Assembly (NCBI RefSeq): GCF_000425225.1
Contig: NZ_AULJ01000008.1
Location: 164,278 to 228,277, forward strand
Direction of reading: 5' to 3'
DNA length: 64,000 nucleotides
Source of the DNA: Pontibacillus marinus BH030004 = DSM 16465
Lineage (GTDB): Bacteria; Bacillota; Bacilli; Bacillales; BH030062
Translations under genes and position numbers: made by a program
Part shown: positions 35,294 to 42,136 of the stretch, one piece after another
Layout of the letters: each line of letters begins with the position of its first letter
Numbering within the stretch: the first letter of the stretch is position 1
Notes under the pieces: generated by a model
What the model saw: only the letters and a program-made list of their open reading frames with translations
The model's database searches: none
Told to the model about the DNA's origin: nothing

Positions 35294-36595
35294 ATGAAGA
35301 AAAAGACAAAGCTCTGGCTGACGAGCCTATTGATTCTTTCTTTTGCTATAGTCAATTTGTTTCTCGTTTGGCTGGATGAAACGAACATTCAACAAAAATC
35401 TTACATACAAAAATGGGAGCAAACGTTTGAAGAGGATCTATATAACGAACTGTTAGCAGAAGGAACACTTAGAGCAACAACAGAAAATCACGTTTATTTT
35501 GATGAGAAATTGGGATCTTTTCAACGATTTTTAGTTAAAGAGGGACAATCCGTTGAATCAGGCACACCTATTTATGAATACGCGGTTCGTGACTACCAAA
35601 AAAGCATAGCTGAAACCGAAACAGAAATAGCTAAGATAGAAGGAGAACTTCTTGCTTTAGAGGACTATTTAATGAGTGTTGAATTTATTGATGTTCCGGA
35701 ACCAGATCCAGAAGAAGAGAATCAACGACCATTTGCCGAAGCAGAGGTAGCCAAACAACAACGTATTGCAAAAGTTGAATCTCAAATTGCGCAAAAAGAA
35801 GCGCAGCTCACTGCACTAGAGGACCGATTAAGTGACCTGGAGAGCAGAGATCAAGTAGTACAGGTTGCCAGTCCTTATGAGGGAACGGTCACGAATCTTT
35901 CTCAGTCTCTTCAAGAACCTGTCGTTACCTTGAAGCAATCAGATCTTGTTATAAGAGGCTTAGTGGACGAAGGCGTTCATCAACAAATCACAACCGATAT
36001 GAAAGCACGCGGAGAATTGTTGAACCAAGAATATGCATGGAAGGGAACCGTGGATACAATTGGTACGTACCCAGAGAAAGAAGAGGATGAGGTAAGTTAC
36101 TATCCTTATGAAATTCAGGTTGAAGATCTGAAAGAGGACCTGAACCCTGGTTATCATACTACCGTTTCCTTCATTACGAATGAAGCGCAAAATGCCATTA
36201 CAGCTGAGATAGGCTGGATTCAGGAGCGAATTGAGGAAGTAGAGCCTGCTAAGGAAAAAGATAATCCAACAGATGAATCAGACACGGAAGACCAAACAAC
36301 CGATCAAGTAGATCCATTACCATTTAAGAAACAGCGCTTTGTTTGGGCTATGACAGACAAAGGCGAAACCGTGATTCAACCTATTGAACTTGGCATGACC
36401 ATGGGCGACCTTGTTCAAGTTACGGATGGATTAGCCCTAGGGCAATGGGTTGCAGACGAAAAAGAAAGCCAGTTCCGAGAAGGAAGCCTATTCCTAACGC
36501 CAATCAACTTAGATCATTTATCACTCTTACAAACAAAAGAATCAAACGGCAAAACCATTTGGAATTATATGAAGATGGGAATGCTCGTACGATAA
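35294..36595 (+). CDS. HlyD/RND-type membrane fusion (adaptor) protein
   Basis: The 433 residues have an N-terminal membrane anchor (KLWLTSLLILSFAIVNLFLVWL), a split biotinyl-lipoyl-like hammerhead (KLGSFQRFLVKEGQSVESG and later VQVASPYEGTVTNLSQSLQE), a coiled coil between them (about residues 95-180, IAETETEIAKIEGELLALE), beta-barrel domain and a C-terminal membrane-proximal domain with an acidic insert. ATG 35294 follows CGGGGA at 7 bases. YknX-like: it bridges the membrane and wall for an exporter that is not encoded here. A terminator follows. Confidence 0.85.
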   Translation: MKKKTKLWLTSLLILSFAIVNLFLVWLDETNIQQKSYIQKWEQTFEEDLYNELLAEGTLRATTENHVYFDEKLGSFQRFLVKEGQSVESGTPIYEYAVRDYQKSIAETETEIAKIEGELLALEDYLMSVEFIDVPEPDPEEENQRPFAEAEVAKQQRIAKVESQIAQKEAQLTALEDRLSDLESRDQVVQVASPYEGTVTNLSQSLQEPVVTLKQSDLVIRGLVDEGVHQQITTDMKARGELLNQEYAWKGTVDTIGTYPEKEEDEVSYYPYEIQVEDLKEDLNPGYHTTVSFITNEAQNAITAEIGWIQERIEEVEPAKEKDNPTDESDTEDQTTDQVDPLPFKKQRFVWAMTDKGETVIQPIELGMTMGDLVQVTDGLALGQWVADEKESQFREGSLFLTPINLDHLSLLQTKESNGKTIWNYMKMGMLVR

Positions 36596-36620
36596 AACCT
36601 CCTGTCTCAGGAGGTTTTTC
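36596..36620 (+). terminator. Terminator of the adaptor gene
   Basis: AACCTCCTG / CAGGAGGTT with loop TCT and TTTTC. Confidence 0.9.
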
Positions 36621-36681
36621 TATAAATATGTGGAGGGTATGATACGATTAAGGATAAACATGAATGTAAGGAGAGGTGTTT

Positions 36682-37284
36682 ATGAAAAAGTTGCTGCTGA
36701 CCGGGTTTGAACCATTCTTAGATTTCACAATTAACCCTACTATGAGCATTGTAGATGAATTACATGGAAAATACATAAATGGATATGAAATCGTAGGAAA
36801 AGTGTTAAAGGTAGATTATAAATCATCAGGAGAAGAGATGATCGAGCACATACGCTCTGAAAAGCCTGATGCTGTGATCGCTTTAGGTCTTGCGGGTGGT
36901 CGTTATAAGATTACTCCTGAGCGAATTGCTGTGAACTGTAATGATGGAGAGCGTGATAATGAAGGGAATCTACCTGAAGGGGAAAGGATTATTGAGGATG
37001 GTCCAGATGGGCTTTTTTCAACGCTACCTATAAGAGGGATTGTGGCAAGCCTGAACGAAGCGGGATACCCGTCAGACATTTCAAACACAGCAGGTACGTA
37101 TCTCTGTAATCATGTAATGTATCAAGCGTTATATGAACTTAAACAGCAAAGTCGAACTGTACCAGCAGGGTTCATCCATATCCCAGCTTCACATGAACTT
37201 GCCATTCAACACAAGAAAGTTCCGAGTTGGTCTCAACATGATTTAACCAAAGCCATCGAAATCTCTATTGAAACGTTGTCGTAG
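36682..37284 (+). CDS. pcp: Pyrrolidone-carboxylate peptidase
   Basis: The 200-residue C15 peptidase has LLLTGFEPFLDFTINP at the start, catalytic Glu in PERIAVNCNDGERDNEG, catalytic Cys in GTYLCNHVMYQ and catalytic His in FIHIPASHE. It cuts pyroglutamate from peptide N-termini in the cytoplasm. ATG 36682 follows AAGGAGAGG. It is the first gene of an operon with pxpB, pxpA and pxpC, which turn the released 5-oxoproline into glutamate. That grouping confirms the role. Confidence 0.96.
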   Translation: MKKLLLTGFEPFLDFTINPTMSIVDELHGKYINGYEIVGKVLKVDYKSSGEEMIEHIRSEKPDAVIALGLAGGRYKITPERIAVNCNDGERDNEGNLPEGERIIEDGPDGLFSTLPIRGIVASLNEAGYPSDISNTAGTYLCNHVMYQALYELKQQSRTVPAGFIHIPASHELAIQHKKVPSWSQHDLTKAIEISIETLS

Positions 37285-37298
37285 GGAGGCTTTAACAA

Positions 37299-38033
37299 AT
37301 GGGAAATGACATAAACATTCATCCTTTAGGTGACTCAGGTTTAACGATCGTTGTAGATGATACCATTTCTCCTGAAGTTAATCAGAAGGTACTGGCTTTA
37401 GCGAAAGCAGTAGAACAAAACGAATTTCGATCAATCATAGAGGTCGTTCCTGCTTATACGACGATTGCTGTTTATTTTGACCCGTTAGTTACGAGCTATG
37501 ACTACCTTTCTAAATCTATCCATAAGACATGGAAAGACCTTGAAATAGGTGATGAAAGTATCAGTCGAGAGGAAGTTATTATTCCTGTTCTTTACGGTGG
37601 GGAAAAGGGCCCTGACTTAGAAACAGTTGCTCAACATAACGGGTTAACGCCAGAAGATGTGATTTCACGCCATAAGGCGAGTGACTACCTTGTTTATATG
37701 ATCGGCTTTTTACCAGGTTTCCCATACTTGGGTGGTTTAGATAAAAAGCTCACTACTCCAAGACTAGAAACCCCGCGTCAAGAAGTTCAAGCGGGTTCAG
37801 TGGGGATAGCAGATCAACAAACTGGTGTATATCCACTCGACTCACCAGGTGGTTGGAATATCATCGGTCATACTCCTGTAAAACTTTTTGATCCAGAACG
37901 GGAGGAGCCTTTTTTATTAAAAGCCGGTCAGTCGATACGATTTAAAGAAGTTAATGAAGATGAATGGCACTCCATTCAAGAGCGTGTGAAGCGTGGCACT
38001 TATGAAATCGAAGTACGTCGAGGAGGAGGATAA
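37299..38033 (+). CDS. pxpB: 5-oxoprolinase subunit PxpB (KipI-type)
   Basis: The 244 residues match the KipI/allophanate-hydrolase subunit 1 family: INIHPLGDSGLTIVVDD at the start, IGFLPGFPYLGGLDKKLTTPRLETPRQEVQAGSVGIA in the middle (cyclophilin-like core) and SPGGWNIIGHTP. With PxpA and PxpC it forms the ATP-dependent 5-oxoprolinase. In B. subtilis the homolog KipI was also studied as an inhibitor of kinase KinA. Fourteen bases after pcp and 2 bases before pxpA. Confidence 0.95.
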   Translation: MGNDINIHPLGDSGLTIVVDDTISPEVNQKVLALAKAVEQNEFRSIIEVVPAYTTIAVYFDPLVTSYDYLSKSIHKTWKDLEIGDESISREEVIIPVLYGGEKGPDLETVAQHNGLTPEDVISRHKASDYLVYMIGFLPGFPYLGGLDKKLTTPRLETPRQEVQAGSVGIADQQTGVYPLDSPGGWNIIGHTPVKLFDPEREEPFLLKAGQSIRFKEVNEDEWHSIQERVKRGTYEIEVRRGGG

Positions 38034-38035
38034 GA

Positions 38036-38797
38036 ATGACTCGAATTGATATCAATGCTGACTTAGGTGAAAGTTATGGAGCGTTTCAAGTTGGAGAGGA
38101 TGAAAAGCTTCTTGAAGTCATCTCCTCAGCCAACATTGCTTGTGGTTTTCATGCGGGCGATTACAATGTAATGGATTCGACGATTCAGTTAGCAAAAGAG
38201 AAAGGTGTGGCGATTGGGGCTCACCCTGGTTTTCCTGATTTATTTGGATTTGGCCGCAGAGATATGAGCATGTCCCCGGAAGAAATTTATCGTGCTATGA
38301 TCTATCAATTGGGAGCGATCTCTGGTTATTGTCGTGTGCATGATGTACAACTCAGTCATGTGAAGCCGCACGGAGCTTTGTATAATATGGCTGCTAAGCA
38401 AAAGGAAGTTGCTGAGGCTATCGCAAAAGCTGTGTATGATTTTGACTCCTCTCTTATTTTATATGGGTTATGTAACAGTCTCCTGTTAGATGAAGGAAAG
38501 CGCCTAGGTTTGCGTGTGGCTGCTGAAGCCTTTGCAGATCGTACGTACACAGATGAGGGACTCCTCACACCAAGAAGTCACGATCATGCTGTATTAACAA
38601 CAAAAGAAGAAATTGAAAAACAGGTCTTAAACATGGTGGAGTACGGAAAGGTAACTACGTCGTCCGGAAAAAACATTGATTTAAATCCAGACACAATCTG
38701 CTTCCATGGAGATGGTCTATCTGCTTTTGATCATGCTGGACATATGAAGCGTGTACTTGAAGAAAAAGGAATAACTGTGCAGAGTGTGGGGGAGTAG
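38036..38797 (+). CDS. pxpA: 5-oxoprolinase subunit PxpA (LamB/YcsF family)
   Basis: The 253 residues carry the family's DINADLGESYGAFQVGEDE start, SANIACGFHAGDYNVMDSTI, GAHPGFPDLFGFGRR, HVKPHGALYNMA and a late CFHGDGLSA. It hydrolyses the activated 5-oxoproline ring. Starts 2 bases after pxpB. Complete and typical in length. Confidence 0.96.
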   Translation: MTRIDINADLGESYGAFQVGEDEKLLEVISSANIACGFHAGDYNVMDSTIQLAKEKGVAIGAHPGFPDLFGFGRRDMSMSPEEIYRAMIYQLGAISGYCRVHDVQLSHVKPHGALYNMAAKQKEVAEAIAKAVYDFDSSLILYGLCNSLLLDEGKRLGLRVAAEAFADRTYTDEGLLTPRSHDHAVLTTKEEIEKQVLNMVEYGKVTTSSGKNIDLNPDTICFHGDGLSAFDHAGHMKRVLEEKGITVQSVGE

Positions 38798-38798
38798 C

Positions 38799-39722
38799 AT
38801 GAGTGTACCGATTTTTTCAATAAAGAAAGAGGGCGTGTACACGTCCATTCAAGACCAAGGTCGTTACGGGTATCAATCAAAGGGCGTTCCCGTATCAGGT
38901 GCGATCGATCGTTACGCATGTCTAATCGCAAACCATCTTGTTCAAAATAGCGAGGAACAAGCATGTCTTGAAGTCACGTTTGGCGGAACCGAACTGATTG
39001 CGGAAAAAGACCATCGAATTGTGATCTGCGGTGCTGACTTAGATGCCAAACTCAATGGTGAAGTTGCTCCACTATGGAAAACGTTTGTGATTCAAAAGGG
39101 AGATACGTTGAAGTTTGGCGGTCCTATAAATGGGACGCGTGCTTATGTTGCTGTAGAAGGTGGGTTTGACGTTCCTTCTTATTTAGGGAGTTATTCTGTC
39201 TATGAACGTGGAGGACTTGGTGAGAAAGTATCCAAGTCTGACTCTATATATGTGAAGGAAGAATCTTATACTCTAGTTAAAAGGGGAGTAGTAGAGCAAT
39301 ATCTGCCCTCATATGAAAAAGAGATAGAGGTCGGCGTTATTCCTAGTCACCATCATCAAGACCTTTTTGAAGAAGATAGTTATGCTGCTTTTTTTGAAAC
39401 GGAGTACCAAGTCGCAGGTGGCGATCGAATGGGGATTCAACTGAAAAACGATCATAAGCTGCGCTTCAAAAATCGCGGAGATATCTTATCGGAACCGACT
39501 ACATTTGGAACCATCCAAGTTCCATCTAGTGGAAATCCCATTATCCTGATGGCTGACAGTCAAACGACTGGAGGCTATGCAACCATAGGAACTGTGGCGA
39601 CGGCTGATTTGTGGAAAGTGGCTCAGTTACCGCCTGGGGGAAAGGTTTCATTTAAAGAGGTTAGTTTGGATGAAGCGGTTGAACGACATAAGGAGCAGCA
39701 GGAATTGTTGAAGTGGATATAG
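38799..39722 (+). CDS. pxpC: 5-oxoprolinase subunit PxpC (biotin-dependent carboxyltransferase family, KipA-type)
   Basis: The 307-residue protein has SIQDQGRYGYQSKGVPVSGAID near the start, GADLDAKLNGE, AYVAVEGGFDVPSYLGS and LMADSQTTGGYATIGTVATAD. ATG 38799 directly follows the pxpA stop region and GTGGGGGAG. The in-frame GTG at 38784 lies before that ribosome site. Third part of the ATP-dependent 5-oxoprolinase; ends the operon with a strong terminator and repeat array 5. Confidence 0.95.
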   Translation: MSVPIFSIKKEGVYTSIQDQGRYGYQSKGVPVSGAIDRYACLIANHLVQNSEEQACLEVTFGGTELIAEKDHRIVICGADLDAKLNGEVAPLWKTFVIQKGDTLKFGGPINGTRAYVAVEGGFDVPSYLGSYSVYERGGLGEKVSKSDSIYVKEESYTLVKRGVVEQYLPSYEKEIEVGVIPSHHHQDLFEEDSYAAFFETEYQVAGGDRMGIQLKNDHKLRFKNRGDILSEPTTFGTIQVPSSGNPIILMADSQTTGGYATIGTVATADLWKVAQLPPGGKVSFKEVSLDEAVERHKEQQELLKWI

Positions 39723-39723
39723 A

Positions 39724-39761
39724 GAAGGCATGTGATAGGATCTATCACGTGCCTTCTTTTT
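39724..39761 (+). terminator. Terminator of the pcp-pxpBAC operon
   Basis: Stem GAAGGCATGTGATA / TATCACGTGCCTTC with TTTTT, immediately before array 5. Confidence 0.95.
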
Positions 39762-39764
39762 ACT

Positions 39765-40079
39765 CAATCCAGAATTAAGAGGATGCTATCCAGAAAGGTA
39801 GGAGCTCAATCCAGAATTAAGAGGATGCTATCCAGAAAGATAGGAGCTCAATCCAGAATTAAGAGGATGCTATCCAGAAAGAAAGGAGCTCAATCCAGAA
39901 TTAAGAGTGTTCTATCCAGAAAGGTAGGAGTTCAATCCAGAATTAAGAGTTTTCTATCCAAAAAGAAAGGAGCTCCATCCAGAGTTAAGTAGGCTCTATT
40001 CAGAAAGAAAAGAGCTCAATCCAGAACTATGACCATTCTAACCAAAAAAAGAGCACTCCAACCAAAGCCAGAGTGCCCG
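39765..40079 (+). repeat. 21-bp tandem array 5 with alternating A/B units
   Basis: Thirteen clear units of exactly 21 bases run from 39765 to 40037, alternating A (CAATCCAGAATTAAGAGGAT plus G) and B (CTATCCAGAAAGGTAGGAGC plus T), so a 42-bp higher-order repeat. Two degenerate units (40038, 40059; CTAACCAAAA, CAACCAAAGC) continue in register through the galU terminator. The array lies between two facing terminators of convergent operons. Sequence is unrelated to arrays 1, 2 and 4 but the period is identical. Confidence 0.93.
40044..40078 (-). terminator. Terminator of galU
   Basis: On the minus strand GCACTCTGG / TGGAGTGC stem followed by TCTTTTTTT. It is built from the last two units of array 5. 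Confidence 0.85.
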
Positions 40080-40097
40080 TTTCAAACTAATATAGTA

Positions 40098-40979
40098 TTA
40101 CCAATCCGTACGCTTATACCTTTCCAGCAAGTCCTCAATAAAGTGAATAAGCTCAGGACGAAGCTCATCACGCTTCAAAGCAAGTTCAATGGACGTTTTG
40201 ATAAACCCTAGTTTCTCACCAACATCATAACGATCCCCTTGAAACTCATAAGCAAACACACGCTGAATTTCATTGAGTTTCTGAATCGCATCTGTTAATT
40301 GAACTTCATTACCAGCACCAATCTCTTGCTTATCCAAGAACATCATCACTTCAGGTGTTAAAATATAGCGGCCCATAATTGCTAAGTTAGATGGGGCGTC
40401 ACCTGGCTGTGGCTTTTCGATAAAGTTGCGAACATGATAGCGATCACCTTCTTGATCAGAAGGGTCAATAATACCGTAACGGTGAGTTTCATCTTCAGGT
40501 ACAGATTTCACGCCTACTACAGAAGAACGTGTTTCTTCATATTGTTCGATAAGCTGCTTTAAGCAAGGGGTTTCGGACTCTACAATGTCATCACCTAGTA
40601 ACACTGCAAAAGGCTCGTCACCAATGAATTTACGTGCACACCAAACGGCATGGCCTAGTCCCATCGGTTCTTTTTGGCGAATGTAGTGAATTTCTACTTT
40701 TGAAGATTGCTTTACTTTTTCTAGAAGCTCTAGCTTTTCCTTCTTAACCAAGTTTTCTTCAAGTTCGAAAGCATGGTCAAAATGGTCCTCAATCGCTCGT
40801 TTCCCTTTACCCGTAACAATAATAATATCTTCAATGCCTGATTCAATGGCTTCTTCTACTATGTATTGAATGGTTGGCTTGTCTACAATTGGGAGCATTT
40901 CCTTCGGCATAGCTTTTGTTGCAGGTAAAAACCTAGTTCCTAGTCCTGCTGCTGGTATGATTGCCTTTTTAATGGTCAT
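40098..40979 (-). CDS. galU: UTP-glucose-1-phosphate uridylyltransferase
   Basis: The 293-residue nucleotidyltransferase begins [41 protein letters not shown], and has [25 protein letters not shown] and IEKP. It makes UDP-glucose for glycolipids, teichoic acid glucosylation or exopolysaccharide (GtaB in B. subtilis). Length and motifs are typical. It is single, divergent from the VanZ-like gene. It opens the envelope region of this window. Confidence 0.95.
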   Translation of the reverse strand: MTIKKAIIPAAGLGTRFLPATKAMPKEMLPIVDKPTIQYIVEEAIESGIEDIIIVTGKGKRAIEDHFDHAFELEENLVKKEKLELLEKVKQSSKVEIHYIRQKEPMGLGHAVWCARKFIGDEPFAVLLGDDIVESETPCLKQLIEQYEETRSSVVGVKSVPEDETHRYGIIDPSDQEGDRYHVRNFIEKPQPGDAPSNLAIMGRYILTPEVMMFLDKQEIGAGNEVQLTDAIQKLNEIQRVFAYEFQGDRYDVGEKLGFIKTSIELALKRDELRPELIHFIEDLLERYKRTDW

Positions 40980-41054
40980 GGTTAGACTCCTTCCGCTATT
41001 ACTTAATTACTTCTAATTATAATGTTATCGAAATGAAAAATAAAATGCGAGAAA

Positions 41055-41071
41055 TGTAATGGAATTGTTAT
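41055..41071 (+). promoter_or_regulatory. WalR-type box upstream of the VanZ-like gene
   Basis: TGTAAT-GGAAT-TGTTAT fits the WalR consensus TGTWAH-N5-TGTWAH. It lies just where a -35 would be for the extended -10 TGGTAGAAT (41091-41099), as expected for an activator. Prediction only. Confidence 0.5.
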
Positions 41072-41127
41072 ACCAGTTGTGATAGGGGTGTGGTAGAATG
41101 AGAGAAATATTTCAAGGAGCACTAGAC

Positions 41128-41640
41128 ATGAAAAAGATGTTCTATTGGTTTTTGCCGCTCACTTGGATGGGTATGATCTTTTACTCATCATCCACCCCAT
41201 ATCAAGAACAAGATATGAAGCCACTTTTAAGTAAATACACTGATTTATCCTTTTTAAAACCTTTTCTAGACTCCATTACATTTACGTATCATCACTCTGA
41301 GGTGAGTGTTGCCGCTTTAGGTGTAGAAGGGTTTATTGAGTATTTTATACGAAAAGGAGCACACGTAACCGTATTTCTCCTTTTGTTTTTATTGATTTAT
41401 ATAGCTTTTCGGAAGACAACGAGTCTGATGCTTCGTACATGTATAGGGTGGAGCTTTTTCATAACCGTGTTATATGCATCACTGGATGAGGTACACCAAG
41501 GATTCACTCCAAACCGAACCCCTTATTTCGGCGATGTTCTGTTAGATACAATTGGAGCTGTAATTGGAGTCTCTTTTGTTTATATGTATATGTTTGGAAA
41601 AGCGAGAATAGGGAAGAAAACAAATAAAGCTAGTCGTTAG
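41128..41640 (+). CDS. VanZ-family membrane protein
   Basis: The 170 residues have four membrane helices and the VanZ pattern: MIFYSSSTPYQEQDMKPLL at the first loop, RKGAHVTVFLLLFLL (conserved RK.AH) and SLDEVHQGFTPNRTPYFGDVLLDTIGA (DE.HQ.F.P.R...D...D..G). VanZ relatives are linked to envelope stress and low-level teicoplanin resistance; the mechanism is not known. Start ATG 41128 follows CAAGGAG at 10 bases. The ATG at 41098 falls in the promoter. Confidence 0.9.
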   Translation: MKKMFYWFLPLTWMGMIFYSSSTPYQEQDMKPLLSKYTDLSFLKPFLDSITFTYHHSEVSVAALGVEGFIEYFIRKGAHVTVFLLLFLLIYIAFRKTTSLMLRTCIGWSFFITVLYASLDEVHQGFTPNRTPYFGDVLLDTIGAVIGVSFVYMYMFGKARIGKKTNKASR

Positions 41641-41696
41641 GCATTTCACAGTGACGAAACATTTAACGAAGCATAAAATACATCGAGGTGGTCAAC

Positions 41697-41834
41697 ATGG
41701 AAAGACTAAACTCAGAAAAACTACAAACAATCCTTGAATCGCTTATTGATAAAACAGAACGTTATCATATTGATACATCAGAAGAAATGATTGAACAACT
41801 TATATCCCAATTGGGTCAGTTTAAAGCGCAATAA
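41697..41834 (+). CDS. Small acidic protein of 45 residues
   Basis: ATG follows GAGGTGGTCAAC and a perfect terminator follows the stop, which supports a real gene. The product (starting MERLNSEKLQTILESL, ending LISQLGQFKAQ) is two predicted helices, resembling in size and layout Spo0E-type or sporulation-inhibitor peptides, but the SQELD motif of Spo0E is absent. No function assigned. Probably transcribed with the VanZ-like gene 56 bases upstream. Confidence 0.6.
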   Translation: MERLNSEKLQTILESLIDKTERYHIDTSEEMIEQLISQLGQFKAQ

Positions 41835-41850
41835 TTAAATCGTGTAGAGA

Positions 41851-41880
41851 GACCGGCTAACATCAGCCGGTTTTTTTATT
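41851..41880 (+). terminator. Terminator of the VanZ / small-gene unit
   Basis: ACCGGCT / AGCCGGT with loop AACATC and seven T. Confidence 0.95.
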
Positions 41881-42136
41881 GCCAAAAATTTGTGTTTTCT
41901 TTTAATAGGAATTGGGAATCAGTATGTTGGGTTAAATTCTATTATTTGGAATATTTGAGAGAGTATGTGTCGAATTGAATGGAGTTATGTCATAAAAATT
42001 GGGTGGTGAGTGAAACTTTTCTAGGCCTGTAAACGTCTATAATTGTGTAGAATCGTTCATTTGTCCAGTGTATTTTTATATGCAAAAATTGTATAATTTT
42101 AGTAAGTAGAGAAAGAGATACTAAGGGAGGATCATT
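41881..42136 (+). promoter_or_regulatory. Promoter region of the phosphodiester glycosidase gene
   Basis: AT-rich, two TATAAT sequences (42038-42043 and 42092-42097) without convincing -35 boxes at 17 bases, and a good ribosome site (AAGGGAGGATC) before ATG 42137. No palindrome or riboswitch recognised. Confidence 0.35.
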
